Shown here: positions 1 to 5,898 of the stretch, one piece after another | Layout: the number at the start of each line of letters is the position of its first letter | Numbering within the stretch: position 1 is the first letter of the stretch | Source of the DNA: Flavobacterium psychrophilum | GTDB taxonomy: Bacteria; Bacteroidota; Bacteroidia; Flavobacteriales; Flavobacteriaceae | Direction of reading: 5' to 3' | DNA length: 8,823 nt | Assembly (NCBI GenBank): GCA_945897545.1 | Contig: CAMDGJ010000120.1 | Location: 1 to 8,823 of the forward strand | Notes under the pieces: generated by a model | Told to the model about the DNA's origin: nothing | The model's database searches: none | Seen by the model: the letters and a program-made list of their open reading frames with translations, nothing else | Made by a program: the position numbers and the translations under genes

Positions 1-277
1 TTTGGATTCTCCTGGATTATTAAAAGAAGGTGAAAGCGTTATGGTGAGTATCAATACCGAAACTGATTTACCACTTTCAGTTGATATGCCTGCTTCGGTA
101 GTGCTTGAAGTTACTTATGCTGAACCGGGAATTAAAGGAAATACCGCTACAAACGCTACCAAATCTGCCACGGTTGAAACCGGAGCTACAGTAAATGTTC
201 CTTTGTTTATTAATGAAGGAGATAAAATTAAAATTGATACTATTTCCGGTAATTATATGGAACGAGTTAAGGAGTAG
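1..277 (+). CDS. efp: Elongation factor P, C-terminal part (5' end outside window)
   Basis: EF-P binds the ribosome between the P and E sites and relieves stalling at consecutive prolines. Only about the last 91 residues are present; the reading frame is open to the left edge, so the TTG at base 2 is an internal Leu codon, not a start. The fragment covers most of domain II and all of domain III. The family's C-terminal signature is clear: [15 protein letters not shown] followed by [10 protein letters not shown], matching the usual VPLFV..GE.IKVDTR.GEYV.R ending, and a normal EF-P stops here. The N-terminal domain with the modifiable Lys/Arg loop lies outside the window. The lpxD-like gene follows on the same strand after 105 bases filled by a heptad repeat array; I see no promoter between them, so co-transcription is plausible. 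Confidence 0.95.
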   Translation, partial: LDSPGLLKEGESVMVSINTETDLPLSVDMPASVVLEVTYAEPGIKGNTATNATKSATVETGATVNVPLFINEGDKIKIDTISGNYMERVKE

Positions 278-381
278 TATTCAGTTTTCAGTATATAGTA
301 TCAGTCAAGTAGAATACTAATCACTAAAGACCAAACACTAACCAACACTGACCACCGAATACTGACCACTGAATACTAATT
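278..381. repeat. Heptad (ACTRAnn) repeat array with inverted upstream half
   Basis: The whole efp-lpxD spacer is built of 7-base units. From 316 to 381 the plus strand reads nine ACTRAnn-type units in register (for example ACTGACC at 347 and 361, ACTGAAT at 368, ACTAATT at 375), with a single 3-base break at 344-346. The array ends one base before the ATG at 383. The upstream part, 279-305, carries the same unit in reverse orientation (ATTCAGT 279-285, TTTCAGT 286-292, then two degenerate copies). As a result 278-305 is an imperfect inverted repeat of 347-375 and could fold into a long hairpin. No coding potential is seen. Function unknown. Confidence 0.85.
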
Positions 382-382
382 T

Positions 383-1318
383 ATGAAATTCAATAAAATA
401 CAAACACTACAAGAAATTGCCGCAATTCTTAATTGTCAGTTTGTTGGCGTTGGTACGTTTCCTGTTTCTGGAATGAACGAAATTCACGTGGTGGAATCAG
501 GTGACATAATGTTTGTTGATCATCCCAAATATTACGACAAAGCTTTGAATTCAGCGGCAACTACTATTTTAATAAACAAAAATGTAGATTGTCCTGAGGG
601 CAAATCCTTGTTGATTTCTGATGATCCTTTTAGGGATTTCAATGCATTGACAAATCATTTTAAACCTTTTCAGTCTTCCAATGTCGCTATTTCGGCTTCC
701 GCCAAAGTAGGAACAGGGACAATAATTCAACCCAACTCCTTTATTGGAAACCACGTTGTTATTGGAAAAAACTGCCTGATTCATTCAAATGTTTCTATTT
801 ATGATTATACGGTAATAGGCGATAATGTAATAATTCACGCAGGAACTATTCTCGGAGCAGATGCTTTTTATTATAAGAAACGTCCTGATAGGTATGATCA
901 ATTAATTTCTGGAGGAAGAGTAGTTATCAAAGACAATGTTGGCATTGGTGCACTTTGTACTATTGACAAGGGTGTTACTGGTGATACAACCATTGGTGAA
1001 GGTACCAAAATTGACAATCAAGTTCATGTAGGACACGATACTGTCATTGGCAAAAAATGTTTGATTGCATCTCAAACTGGTATAGCTGGTTGCGTTATAA
1101 TACAAGATGAAGTTACTATCTGGGGACAAGTGGGAACTACAAGCGGAATAACTATTGGAGAAAAAGCGGTGATTATGGGACAAACCGGCGTTACCAAATC
1201 AGTGGAAGGTGGTAAAACTTATTTTGGCACACCAATAGAGGAATCACGTGAAAAATTGAAACAACTTGCCAACATCAAAAAAATACCGGAAATACTTATT
1301 AAATTAAAAGAACTATGA
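383..1318 (+). CDS. LpxD-like UDP-3-O-acylglucosamine N-acyltransferase
   Basis: LpxD transfers a 3-hydroxyacyl chain from acyl-ACP to the 2-amino group of UDP-3-O-acyl-glucosamine, the third step of lipid A synthesis, in the cytoplasm. The 311-residue product has an N-terminal uridine-binding-type domain (about 1-98) and then a left-handed beta-helix of hexapeptide repeats (about 100-275; for example [28 protein letters not shown]). The catalytic His is probably H218 in DNQVHVGH, equivalent to the His of the E. coli VxIaHN motif. A short helical tail (about 285-311) ends the protein, as in LpxD trimers. Length is slightly below the usual 330-350. From memory, flavobacteria carry a canonical lpxD near lpxC-lpxA-efp plus this second homologue just after efp, so it is probably a paralogue; I therefore give no symbol. 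The start at 383 follows the heptad array with no Shine-Dalgarno. Confidence 0.88.
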   Translation: MKFNKIQTLQEIAAILNCQFVGVGTFPVSGMNEIHVVESGDIMFVDHPKYYDKALNSAATTILINKNVDCPEGKSLLISDDPFRDFNALTNHFKPFQSSNVAISASAKVGTGTIIQPNSFIGNHVVIGKNCLIHSNVSIYDYTVIGDNVIIHAGTILGADAFYYKKRPDRYDQLISGGRVVIKDNVGIGALCTIDKGVTGDTTIGEGTKIDNQVHVGHDTVIGKKCLIASQTGIAGCVIIQDEVTIWGQVGTTSGITIGEKAVIMGQTGVTKSVEGGKTYFGTPIEESREKLKQLANIKKIPEILIKLKEL

Positions 1319-1329
1319 AATGAGTATAA

Positions 1330-1386
1330 CCCATAATTTGACCCGAGCGTAGCGAACAGACAAAGTAATTACACCGGGCTGTGGGC
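1330..1386. repeat. GC-richer intergenic element with nested short inverted repeats
   Basis: The 107-base gap between the lpxD-like gene and the NTF2-like gene contains an island much richer in G+C than its surroundings. It includes GACCCGAGCGTAGCGAACAG (1340-1359) and ACACCGGGCTGTGGGC (1371-1386). CCCA (1330-1333) can pair with TGGG (1382-1385), and inside that CCCG (1342-1345) with CGGG (1375-1378). The stems are too short for a convincing terminator. The GAGCGTAGCGAAC wording resembles intergenic elements I remember from Flavobacterium genomes, so it may be a dispersed REP-like sequence; this is a recollection, not a search result. Confidence 0.4.
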
Positions 1387-1425
1387 AGAAAATTATAACA
1401 AATAGAAAATAATAAATATCTACAT

Positions 1426-1788
1426 ATGAAACCAAAAGATATAGTACTCGAATTTTACAAATCCGATGTTCTCTTAGATAAAAAAACTGTTAGCGAGTTA
1501 TTGCATCCGGAAGTATCAGTAGATTGGAATAGCAGCCAAGGTTTTATTCAAATGAATTATGACGATTTTTTATCACTAACTGATCAATTGACAAAAGCCT
1601 ACGTTCGTTCCAAAATTAGAATTAGTCATATTATTCAGGAAAAAAATTTGGTGTCATTGCGTTTTTCTCACTTTGTTAAAACGATAGAAAATCCACGTGA
1701 AGAAATGTTAATGGGTAATTTTTTTGTTATTTGGGAAGTAAAAGACGGAAAATTATTCAGAGGTTATCAAATGAGTAATTTTTCTTAA
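1426..1788 (+). CDS. Small NTF2/SnoaL-like fold protein
   Basis: A 120-residue protein with the pattern of the SnoaL-like/NTF2-like superfamily. An N-terminal helix ([13 protein letters not shown]) is followed by a second helix and the family-typical [16 protein letters not shown], a middle helix (residues about 45-60), and then alternating beta strands ending in [21 protein letters not shown]. The superfamily includes ketosteroid-isomerase-like enzymes, cyclases and pure binding proteins, so the fold does not give a reaction. There is no signal peptide, so it is probably cytoplasmic. It sits 107 bases after the lpxD-like gene and 74 bases before sucD, all on one strand, but sucD appears to have its own promoter. 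The start ATG at 1426 gives a complete fold and is preceded by an A/T-rich leader. Specific function not known. Confidence 0.8.
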   Translation: MKPKDIVLEFYKSDVLLDKKTVSELLHPEVSVDWNSSQGFIQMNYDDFLSLTDQLTKAYVRSKIRISHIIQEKNLVSLRFSHFVKTIENPREEMLMGNFFVIWEVKDGKLFRGYQMSNFS

Positions 1789-1795
1789 TTAAATT

Positions 1796-1827
1796 TTTCG
1801 AATTTCACTTACAAAGCCTTACTTTTG
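1796..1827 (+). promoter_or_regulatory. Bacteroidetes-type promoter for sucD
   Basis: TACTTTTG at 1820-1827 matches the Bacteroidetes -7 consensus TAnnTTTG exactly. Nineteen bases upstream is TTTCG (1796-1800), a near match to the -33 TTTG/TTG box. Transcription would start around 1833-1835, giving a leader of about 30 bases before the sucD ATG at 1863. That leader is A-rich (a run of eight A from 1850) and has no Shine-Dalgarno. Found by consensus matching only. Confidence 0.65.
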
Positions 1828-1862
1828 CACAACAATTTAAGAAACTACATAAAAAAAATATC

Positions 1863-2735
1863 ATGAGTGTTTTAGTGAATAAAGATTCCAAAATAATTGT
1901 TCAAGGTTTTACAGGAAGCGAAGGTACTTTCCATGCTTCTCAAATGATTGAATATGGTACAAATGTCGTGGGTGGAGTTACTCCAGGAAAAGGTGGGTCA
2001 ACCCATTTAGATCGCCCAGTTTTCAACACTGTCAAAGATGCTGTTGAACAGGCAGGAGCTGATACAACAATTATTTTTGTACCACCCGCTTTTGCAGCAG
2101 ATGCCATTATGGAAGCTGCCGATGCAGGTATAAAAGTCATTATCGCAATCACCGAAGGAATTCCTGTAGCCGATATGATTAAAGCCAATAACTATATCAA
2201 AAATAGAGATTGCCGATTAATTGGCCCAAACTGCCCAGGTGTAATCACTCCTGGAGAGGCAAAAGTAGGTATTATGCCCGGTTTTGTTTTCAAAAAAGGA
2301 ACCGTTGGAATTGTTTCTAAATCAGGAACTTTAACTTACGAAGCGGCTGATCAAGTGGTGAAACAAGGATTAGGAATCACCACTGCAATTGGTATTGGTG
2401 GAGATCCAATCATTGGAACAACCACAAAAGAAGCAGTTGAATTATTAATGAACGATCCAGAAACGGAATGTATCGTAATGATTGGTGAAATAGGGGGTCA
2501 ACTAGAAGCTGATGCTGCAAAATGGATAAAAGCTGATGGAAATCGTAAACCAGTAATTGGATTTATTGCTGGCGAAACTGCTCCAAAAGGAAGAACAATG
2601 GGTCACGCAGGTGCAATTGTTGGTGGAGATGATGATACTGCCGAAGCAAAAAAACGCATTATGAGAGAATGTGGAATTCACGTTGTAGATTCTCCTGCTG
2701 AAATTGGAAAAAAAGTAAAAGAAGTATTGGGGTAA
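1863..2735 (+). CDS. sucD: Succinyl-CoA synthetase (ADP-forming) alpha subunit
   Basis: Alpha subunit of succinate-CoA ligase, which with SucC interconverts succinyl-CoA and succinate while making ATP or GTP in the TCA cycle (cytoplasm). All 290 residues are present, the normal family length. Residues 1-120 form the CoA-binding Rossmann domain with [10 protein letters not shown] at 15-24 and GGVTPGKGG at 37-45. GPNCPG lies at 121-126. The ligase domain contains SKSGTLTYE (152-160), GEIGG (208-212), and the active-site loop around H248 in [13 protein letters not shown], the His that is phosphorylated during catalysis. There is no sucC on either side; in flavobacteria the two subunit genes are often apart (recollection). 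It appears to be its own transcription unit: a promoter-like pair lies just upstream and a strong hairpin terminator starts 28 bases after the stop. Confidence 0.97.
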   Translation: MSVLVNKDSKIIVQGFTGSEGTFHASQMIEYGTNVVGGVTPGKGGSTHLDRPVFNTVKDAVEQAGADTTIIFVPPAFAADAIMEAADAGIKVIIAITEGIPVADMIKANNYIKNRDCRLIGPNCPGVITPGEAKVGIMPGFVFKKGTVGIVSKSGTLTYEAADQVVKQGLGITTAIGIGGDPIIGTTTKEAVELLMNDPETECIVMIGEIGGQLEADAAKWIKADGNRKPVIGFIAGETAPKGRTMGHAGAIVGGDDDTAEAKKRIMRECGIHVVDSPAEIGKKVKEVLG

Positions 2736-2762
2736 TTTCCAAAAAAACAAAAAACAAATTTC

Positions 2763-2792
2763 AAAAGTCTCAATATTATGTTGAGACTTTTT
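2763..2792 (+). terminator. Intrinsic terminator after sucD
   Basis: A perfect 11-base-pair stem: AAAAGTCTCAA (2763-2773) pairs with TTGAGACTTTT (2781-2791) around the 7-base loop TATTATG, followed by a T run. Its A-rich 5' side and T-rich 3' side mean it could work in both directions, but the only gene ending here is sucD. Confidence 0.88.
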
Positions 2793-2819
2793 GCTATTTT
2801 AAAATTAATAAAAAGAACA

Positions 2820-2844
2820 CTTTGCGACTTAGTACCTTGGTGGC
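2820..2844. repeat. Three-unit octad repeat upstream of the GIY-YIG-like gene
   Basis: Three in-register 8-base units, CTTTGCGA (2820-2827), CTTAGTAC (2828-2835) and CTTGGTGG (2836-2843), followed by C and an A-rich stretch to the ATG at 2860. The consensus is CTTnGyrn. I recall similar CTTTGCGn arrays between genes in many Bacteroidetes genomes, so this is probably a dispersed element rather than a gene-specific site. Confidence 0.6.
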
Positions 2845-2859
2845 AAAAATCAAAATATA

Positions 2860-3288
2860 ATGTATAAAGAATTAAAAAAAATAAAAGTAAAAAATCAGTT
2901 TACTTATACAACAGATGATAGTCTAGAAGAAGTTTGTAACGCCACAGAAACAGGAAGTGGTATTTTCTTGGTTTATGCTGTTGATGGTGAAGAGAAAGAG
3001 TTGATTATGGTAGGTTCTACCGGAACGATTCAAAATGATGGAACATTGAAAAGCAAAAACGGTGGATTGTTCGATAAAATCGTAAACGGTCATCAATTTG
3101 CTAAAACGGGTAGAAAATACTCTTGGCCATCACAAATGAAATTAGAAAATATTTCGAGATTAGAAGTCTACTGGTACGAATCTTTTAATGAAAAAAACAA
3201 AGTAATTCCAACGTTTTTAGAAGGACAAATTTTACAAAATTTCTTAGACGAAAACGGAAGATTACCAAGATGGAATTTGGCTTTTTAG
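2860..3288 (+). CDS. Small GIY-YIG-like domain protein
   Basis: A 142-residue cytoplasmic protein whose layout resembles a diverged GIY-YIG nuclease fold. GIFLVYA (34-40) stands where GIY is expected and IMVGSTG (49-55) where YIG is expected. Later come an acidic helix FLEGQILQNFLDENG (119-133), in which E121 could be the metal-binding Glu, and the ending LPRWN (135-139), with N139 in the position of a conserved Asn. The catalytic Arg that usually follows YIG is not obvious: the segment 56-70 has Lys (K64, K66) but no Arg. Family members of this length appear in other Bacteroidetes as uncharacterised proteins (recollection). It is monocistronic: it starts 67 bases after the sucD terminator, behind an octad repeat, and ends in its own terminator. 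Nuclease activity is an inference; it may be a structural or binding variant. Confidence 0.72.
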   Translation: MYKELKKIKVKNQFTYTTDDSLEEVCNATETGSGIFLVYAVDGEEKELIMVGSTGTIQNDGTLKSKNGGLFDKIVNGHQFAKTGRKYSWPSQMKLENISRLEVYWYESFNEKNKVIPTFLEGQILQNFLDENGRLPRWNLAF

Positions 3289-3310
3289 AACATTCTTATT
3301 AAATAATTTT

Positions 3311-3344
3311 AAAATGTTTCCATTAATTTGGAGACATTTTTTTT
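3311..3344 (+). terminator. Intrinsic terminator after the GIY-YIG-like gene
   Basis: AAAATGTTTCC (3311-3321) pairs with GGAGACATTTT (3330-3340), eleven pairs including one T-G wobble, around an 8-base loop. Four more T follow, giving an eight-T run. It lies 23 bases past the stop codon. Confidence 0.85.
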
Positions 3345-3568
3345 GTTAAAAACGTTGGAATATTTACAAATTTTGTAAGGATTACTTTTCTTTATGTTTT
3401 TCCAAAGTTTGATATTTATTTTTTTATATTAGCATAAATTATAGAAGATATCCATATTTCAAAATTCAGTTGTTACCAAACAGTTACAAAGCCAAGGTAA
3501 AACCAAACTACTAAATAGATGCAATATTTTTCATAATAAAATTTTGGTTTTAATATATTGACTGTTTT
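3345..3568. other. Convergent intergenic region without a gene
   Basis: About 220 A/T-rich bases between the terminator of the plus-strand gene and the end of the minus-strand SCO gene. No ORF with protein-like composition is seen. It holds a perfect odd palindrome, TTACAAA-T-TTTGTAA (3364-3378), and a 9-base inverted repeat AAAACCAAA (3499-3507) / TTTGGTTTT (3543-3551) separated by 35 bases. No T-run terminator for the minus-strand operon is clear. Confidence 0.6.
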
Positions 3569-4207
3569 TTATTCTTCCTTTAAAATATAAATATCCTTTA
3601 TTAATTGCTGTATTTCCAACTCTAAAGTGGCATTGTAAACACCTCTAATCTTTTTGTTTTTATCTACTAACAGAATGTGTTCTGTGTGTAAAAATTCGGA
3701 AGTGTCCTTTGAAAATCCAATATTTTCTTCGGCAAAATAACTTTTTCGAGCTAACTCATAAATTTCTTCTTTTTTTCCGGTAAGCAGATGCCAGTTTGGA
3801 GATATGATGTTATATTCTTTTGCGAAACTTTTTAAAACTGGAACACTATCTTGCCATGGCATGACGCTATAAGAAAATAAAAGGATGTCTTTTTCTTTTT
3901 TAAGTATGTCTTGCACTGCAATCAAATTATTAGTCATCTTGGGACAAATGGAACCACAACTGGTAAAAAAGAAATTGGCAATATGTATTTTGCCTTCAAT
4001 ATCTTTTTGGGTAATGGTTTGATTGTATTGATCGGTCATGCTGAAATTGGCTATCACATGATTGATTTTCTTTTCGGCCTTATTGCTACTCAAAAATTGG
4101 GGGTCAAAATTGGCCGTGTTGTAATAGGGCAAAGTGTTCTGTGAACTTTTGTTTTCACAACTCACGATAAAAAGAATACAACTAATGGCTAAGGCTTTCT
4201 TTAACAT
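3569..4207 (-). CDS. SCO1/SenC family lipoprotein (copper chaperone or thiol-disulfide protein)
   Basis: SCO proteins are membrane-anchored thioredoxin-fold proteins that deliver copper to, or keep reduced, the CuA site of cytochrome oxidase; some act as redox proteins. The 212-residue product begins with a lipoprotein signal (MLKKALAISCILFIVSC) with C17 the probable lipidated Cys. The thioredoxin-like core runs from about 50 to 205. The metal-site CxxxC is C84 and C88 in TSCGSICPKM, and the third ligand is probably H177 in LHTEHILLVD; a neighbouring H174 is also present. The ending VDKNKKIRGVYN is the usual strand-turn of the fold. It is the last gene of a three-lipoprotein operon; its start lies inside the upstream MORN gene (26-base overlap), suggesting translational coupling. 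The start is fixed by the signal peptide. No cytochrome oxidase gene is in the window, so the target is unknown. Confidence 0.9.
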   Translation of the reverse strand: MLKKALAISCILFIVSCENKSSQNTLPYYNTANFDPQFLSSNKAEKKINHVIANFSMTDQYNQTITQKDIEGKIHIANFFFTSCGSICPKMTNNLIAVQDILKKEKDILLFSYSVMPWQDSVPVLKSFAKEYNIISPNWHLLTGKKEEIYELARKSYFAEENIGFSKDTSEFLHTEHILLVDKNKKIRGVYNATLELEIQQLIKDIYILKEE

Positions 4208-4766
4208 TTCTACAATTTTTTGTTCCTAATAATCCAAATCTTCTTCCCTTGACGATTACGTAATTTGACCTGATGGATCCGTTATCATAAAATAGTTTCT
4301 GGCTGCCATCTTCTTGACCGTTTCTATAATGAAAAAATTTTATTAAAAGTCCGTCCCGATTCCATTCCTTAAATTCACCGGTATATTCGTCGTTTGAAAT
4401 TTGATATTCATACTGCTGCTTTCCGTTATCCCACCATGCTTTGTGGATTCCTTCTTTTTTGCCGCTATGATAAAATCGTTCTTCAGATAATTGTTTGTTG
4501 GGATACCATTTTTTATGCGTGTCTTCTTCCAGACCATTTAGATAAGATTTGACGAATGAAGTGTCTTTTGAATTGTACATTTCGAAAACATGACCATCAA
4601 ATCTTTTATTATTATAATAAACAATATCCTGAATTTTTTGTAATCCAACGGTATTCCCCTCAATATAAAGGTGAGGAATTGATTTTTTAATAACAATTTT
4701 TTCCTTTTTGCCGTTAGAACAGTTATAAAGAAAAAAAACGCATAAAATGAACAGCAATTGTCTCAT
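4182..4766 (-). CDS. MORN/YwqK-like repeat lipoprotein
   Basis: A 194-residue predicted lipoprotein: signal MRQLLFILCVFFLYNC, with C16 the probable lipid anchor, then a charged stretch. From about residue 53 to 170 there are roughly five repeats of about 23 residues with the MORN/YwqK pattern (G..DG..K.WY.NG......Y), for example LNGLEEDTHKKWYPNKQLSEE, GKKEGIHKAWWDNGKQQYEY and GQEDGSQKLFYDNGSIRSNY. Databases often label this family 'YwqK family antitoxin', but nothing here looks like a toxin partner and the protein is exported, so I would not use that name functionally. MORN-type beta-hairpin repeats usually bind proteins or lipids. It starts 4 bases after the YHYH gene's stop and its last 26 bases overlap the SCO gene, so it is the middle gene of a tight operon. 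Confidence 0.83.
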   Translation of the reverse strand: MRQLLFILCVFFLYNCSNGKKEKIVIKKSIPHLYIEGNTVGLQKIQDIVYYNNKRFDGHVFEMYNSKDTSFVKSYLNGLEEDTHKKWYPNKQLSEERFYHSGKKEGIHKAWWDNGKQQYEYQISNDEYTGEFKEWNRDGLLIKFFHYRNGQEDGSQKLFYDNGSIRSNYVIVKGRRFGLLGTKNCRNVKESLSH

Positions 4767-4770
4767 AAAA

Positions 4771-5541
4771 CTACTGCGTTACTGTCCCTGGCGTTCCGTA
4801 AAAACCGCTGCCATTTAAATATGGATCGGTATTGTTGATATGATAATGGTAAATTCCATTTGGATAATCAGCTGTTACACCAGTATGGCCATGGTAAGCA
4901 TCTAGCATCGCATTTGTTACTGACACGCCATTTTCTTCAGGACCATAAACAGGAAAACCGTCTAACAAAAATCCTAATAATGACGATTTAGTTGCTTTTA
5001 CGGTAGTTAAATACAACGGCTCAACATGATAATGATAAGTTCCACCAGGTGCCGGATGTCCATAAAATTTATCAAAAGAGACAACTTCACCTGAAAGCGG
5101 TTGATTTGGTCCTGCATATTGATTGTAAAATGGAACGCCATTTAATGAAACCCCAATAGAACCAAGAGGTGTTGCTGCATGATTAGCACTAACTTTAGGA
5201 TCTACAGGGATTTTAAAAGTATAGGTCTTGGCGGATATAGAATTTGGATTTTTAACAAACGTAGTTCCCCCAAAAGTTGTTCCACTAAATGCTTCGTATA
5301 AAGCATTTGAACTGGGGTAATATACACTTTTGTGATCAGGCAGTCCTGTTGTTTTGATGGTAACATATGTTCCGTCGCTTGTTATGCTTGTTGCGCCATA
5401 AATTTTATTGTAAATCGCAGGAACAGTTGTTGTAGCTGGAGGAGGTGTCACGGTATTAGTTGAAGAATTGTCTCCACTGCAAGAAGTTAATAATAAATAA
5501 AATAAAGGAATTGCTAAACTGAAAAATGGTCTTTGTCTCAT
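4771..5541 (-). CDS. YHYH-domain lipoprotein
   Basis: A 256-residue predicted lipoprotein with signal MRQRPFFSLAIPLFYLLLTSC (C21 lipidated), then a Ser/Thr/Pro-rich linker (about 22-42). The rest is a YHYH domain (family named for its motif; function unknown), carrying two exact YHYH motifs: 169-172 in PGGTYHYHVEP and 231-234 in NGIYHYHIN. The stretch between contains GFLLDGFPVYGPEENG (190-205) and AYHGHTG (216-221), and GHPAPGG (161-167) precedes the first motif. The clustered His and Tyr residues suggest metal or ligand binding, which is inference. It is the first gene of the YHYH-MORN-SCO operon. Its upstream region (5542-5700, minus strand) has no perfect TAnnTTTG; TACTTTTA (complement of 5588-5595) is the nearest match. 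The start is set by the signal peptide and leads directly into the lipobox. Confidence 0.88.
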   Translation of the reverse strand: MRQRPFFSLAIPLFYLLLTSCSGDNSSTNTVTPPPATTTVPAIYNKIYGATSITSDGTYVTIKTTGLPDHKSVYYPSSNALYEAFSGTTFGGTTFVKNPNSISAKTYTFKIPVDPKVSANHAATPLGSIGVSLNGVPFYNQYAGPNQPLSGEVVSFDKFYGHPAPGGTYHYHVEPLYLTTVKATKSSLLGFLLDGFPVYGPEENGVSVTNAMLDAYHGHTGVTADYPNGIYHYHINNTDPYLNGSGFYGTPGTVTQ

Positions 5542-5771
5542 AAATTTTGGATTTTAATTAATAGAGTTTTTGTATAAAGATTTTAAAAGTATATGGCTAA
5601 AATAATTTAATAATTAATATTGATGGTATTCAATCATCCTTTTTAGGAGTAAATATTGCTAAAGGTTTATTGTTTATTTTTGTAAAAATCATATATTAAA
5701 ATGAATTAGAATGTTAAAACTTCCTATTAAGAGTAATTATTTAATAAAAGGTTTAATTGAAAGAGTATTTT
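5542..5771. other. Divergent intergenic region between the lipoprotein operon and fabG
   Basis: About 230 very A/T-rich bases with no gene-like reading frame. It must contain the promoter of the minus-strand operon, but only weak matches to the Bacteroidetes consensus are seen. The rest of the divergent gap (5772-5926) holds the fabG promoter and structured leader, listed separately. Confidence 0.6.
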
Positions 5772-5801
5772 TTTTCAAACCCACAATTATTCTTATATTT
5801 G
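5772..5801 (+). promoter_or_regulatory. Bacteroidetes-type promoter for the fabG leader
   Basis: TATATTTG (5794-5801) is an exact TAnnTTTG -7 box. A T-rich stretch ending TTTTTC (5771-5776) lies 17 bases upstream, a weak -33 candidate. Transcription would begin near 5807, about 8 bases before the outer stem of the structured RNA element, so the element would sit at the very 5' end of the fabG transcript. Confidence 0.6.
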
Positions 5802-5814
5802 ACGAGTGTTAAAT

Positions 5815-5898
5815 AGCCCTGATAGAGCCGATATCCTTTGAGAAGAATGAACAAAGATAAAGGCGAAAGCAGGAAATACCTGCTGGCAGGCAGGGCTC
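5815..5898 (+). ncRNA. Structured leader RNA upstream of fabG, resembles the Flavo-1 type motif
   Basis: The sequence folds on paper into nested stems. The outer stem AGCCCTG (5815-5821) pairs with CAGGGCT (5891-5897). Inside it GCC (5827-5829) pairs with GGC (5862-5864), enclosing ATcCTTTG (5833-5840) with CAAAGAT (5852-5858), one bulged C. A second hairpin, AGCAGG (5868-5873) with CCTGCT (5879-5884), closes an AAATA loop. The wording AGCCCTGATAG, ATCCTTT, AAAGAT, AGCAGGA matches a motif I remember as common in Flavobacterium intergenic DNA, probably the Rfam family Flavo-1, whose function is unknown; the name is from memory. There is no T-run after the outer stem, so transcription should continue into fabG, 29 bases on. 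It may be a cis-acting leader or a processed small RNA. Confidence 0.68.

Noticed and set aside
316..381. CRISPR-like tandem repeats
   Set aside because: Units are 7 bases with no spacers and the array is continuous; this is a short-period repeat, not a CRISPR array, and no cas gene is present.
1940..2188. Minus-strand open frame inside sucD (and similar antisense frames inside the lpxD-like, sucD and VWA genes)
   Set aside because: The plus-strand proteins are clearly conserved families; the antisense frames have no recognisable domain or initiation context and are composition shadows.
2810..2827. Promoter -7 box at ACACTTTG before the GIY-YIG-like gene
   Set aside because: Two mismatches to TAnnTTTG in the TA positions and no -33 partner; the TTTG belongs to the octad repeat.
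3499..3551. Inverted repeat AAAACCAAA / TTTGGTTTT as a terminator for the minus-strand operon
   Set aside because: The 35-base spacer is long, the stem is only 9 A/T-rich pairs, and no T run follows on the minus strand.
4343..4537. Frame overlapping the MORN gene on the same strand
   Set aside because: Lys-rich, no domain, fully nested in the MORN gene; judged a shadow rather than a nested gene.
4182..4766. Toxin-antitoxin system suggested by the YwqK name
   Set aside because: The protein is a predicted exported lipoprotein with MORN-type repeats, and its neighbours are YHYH and SCO lipoproteins; no toxin-like partner is seen.
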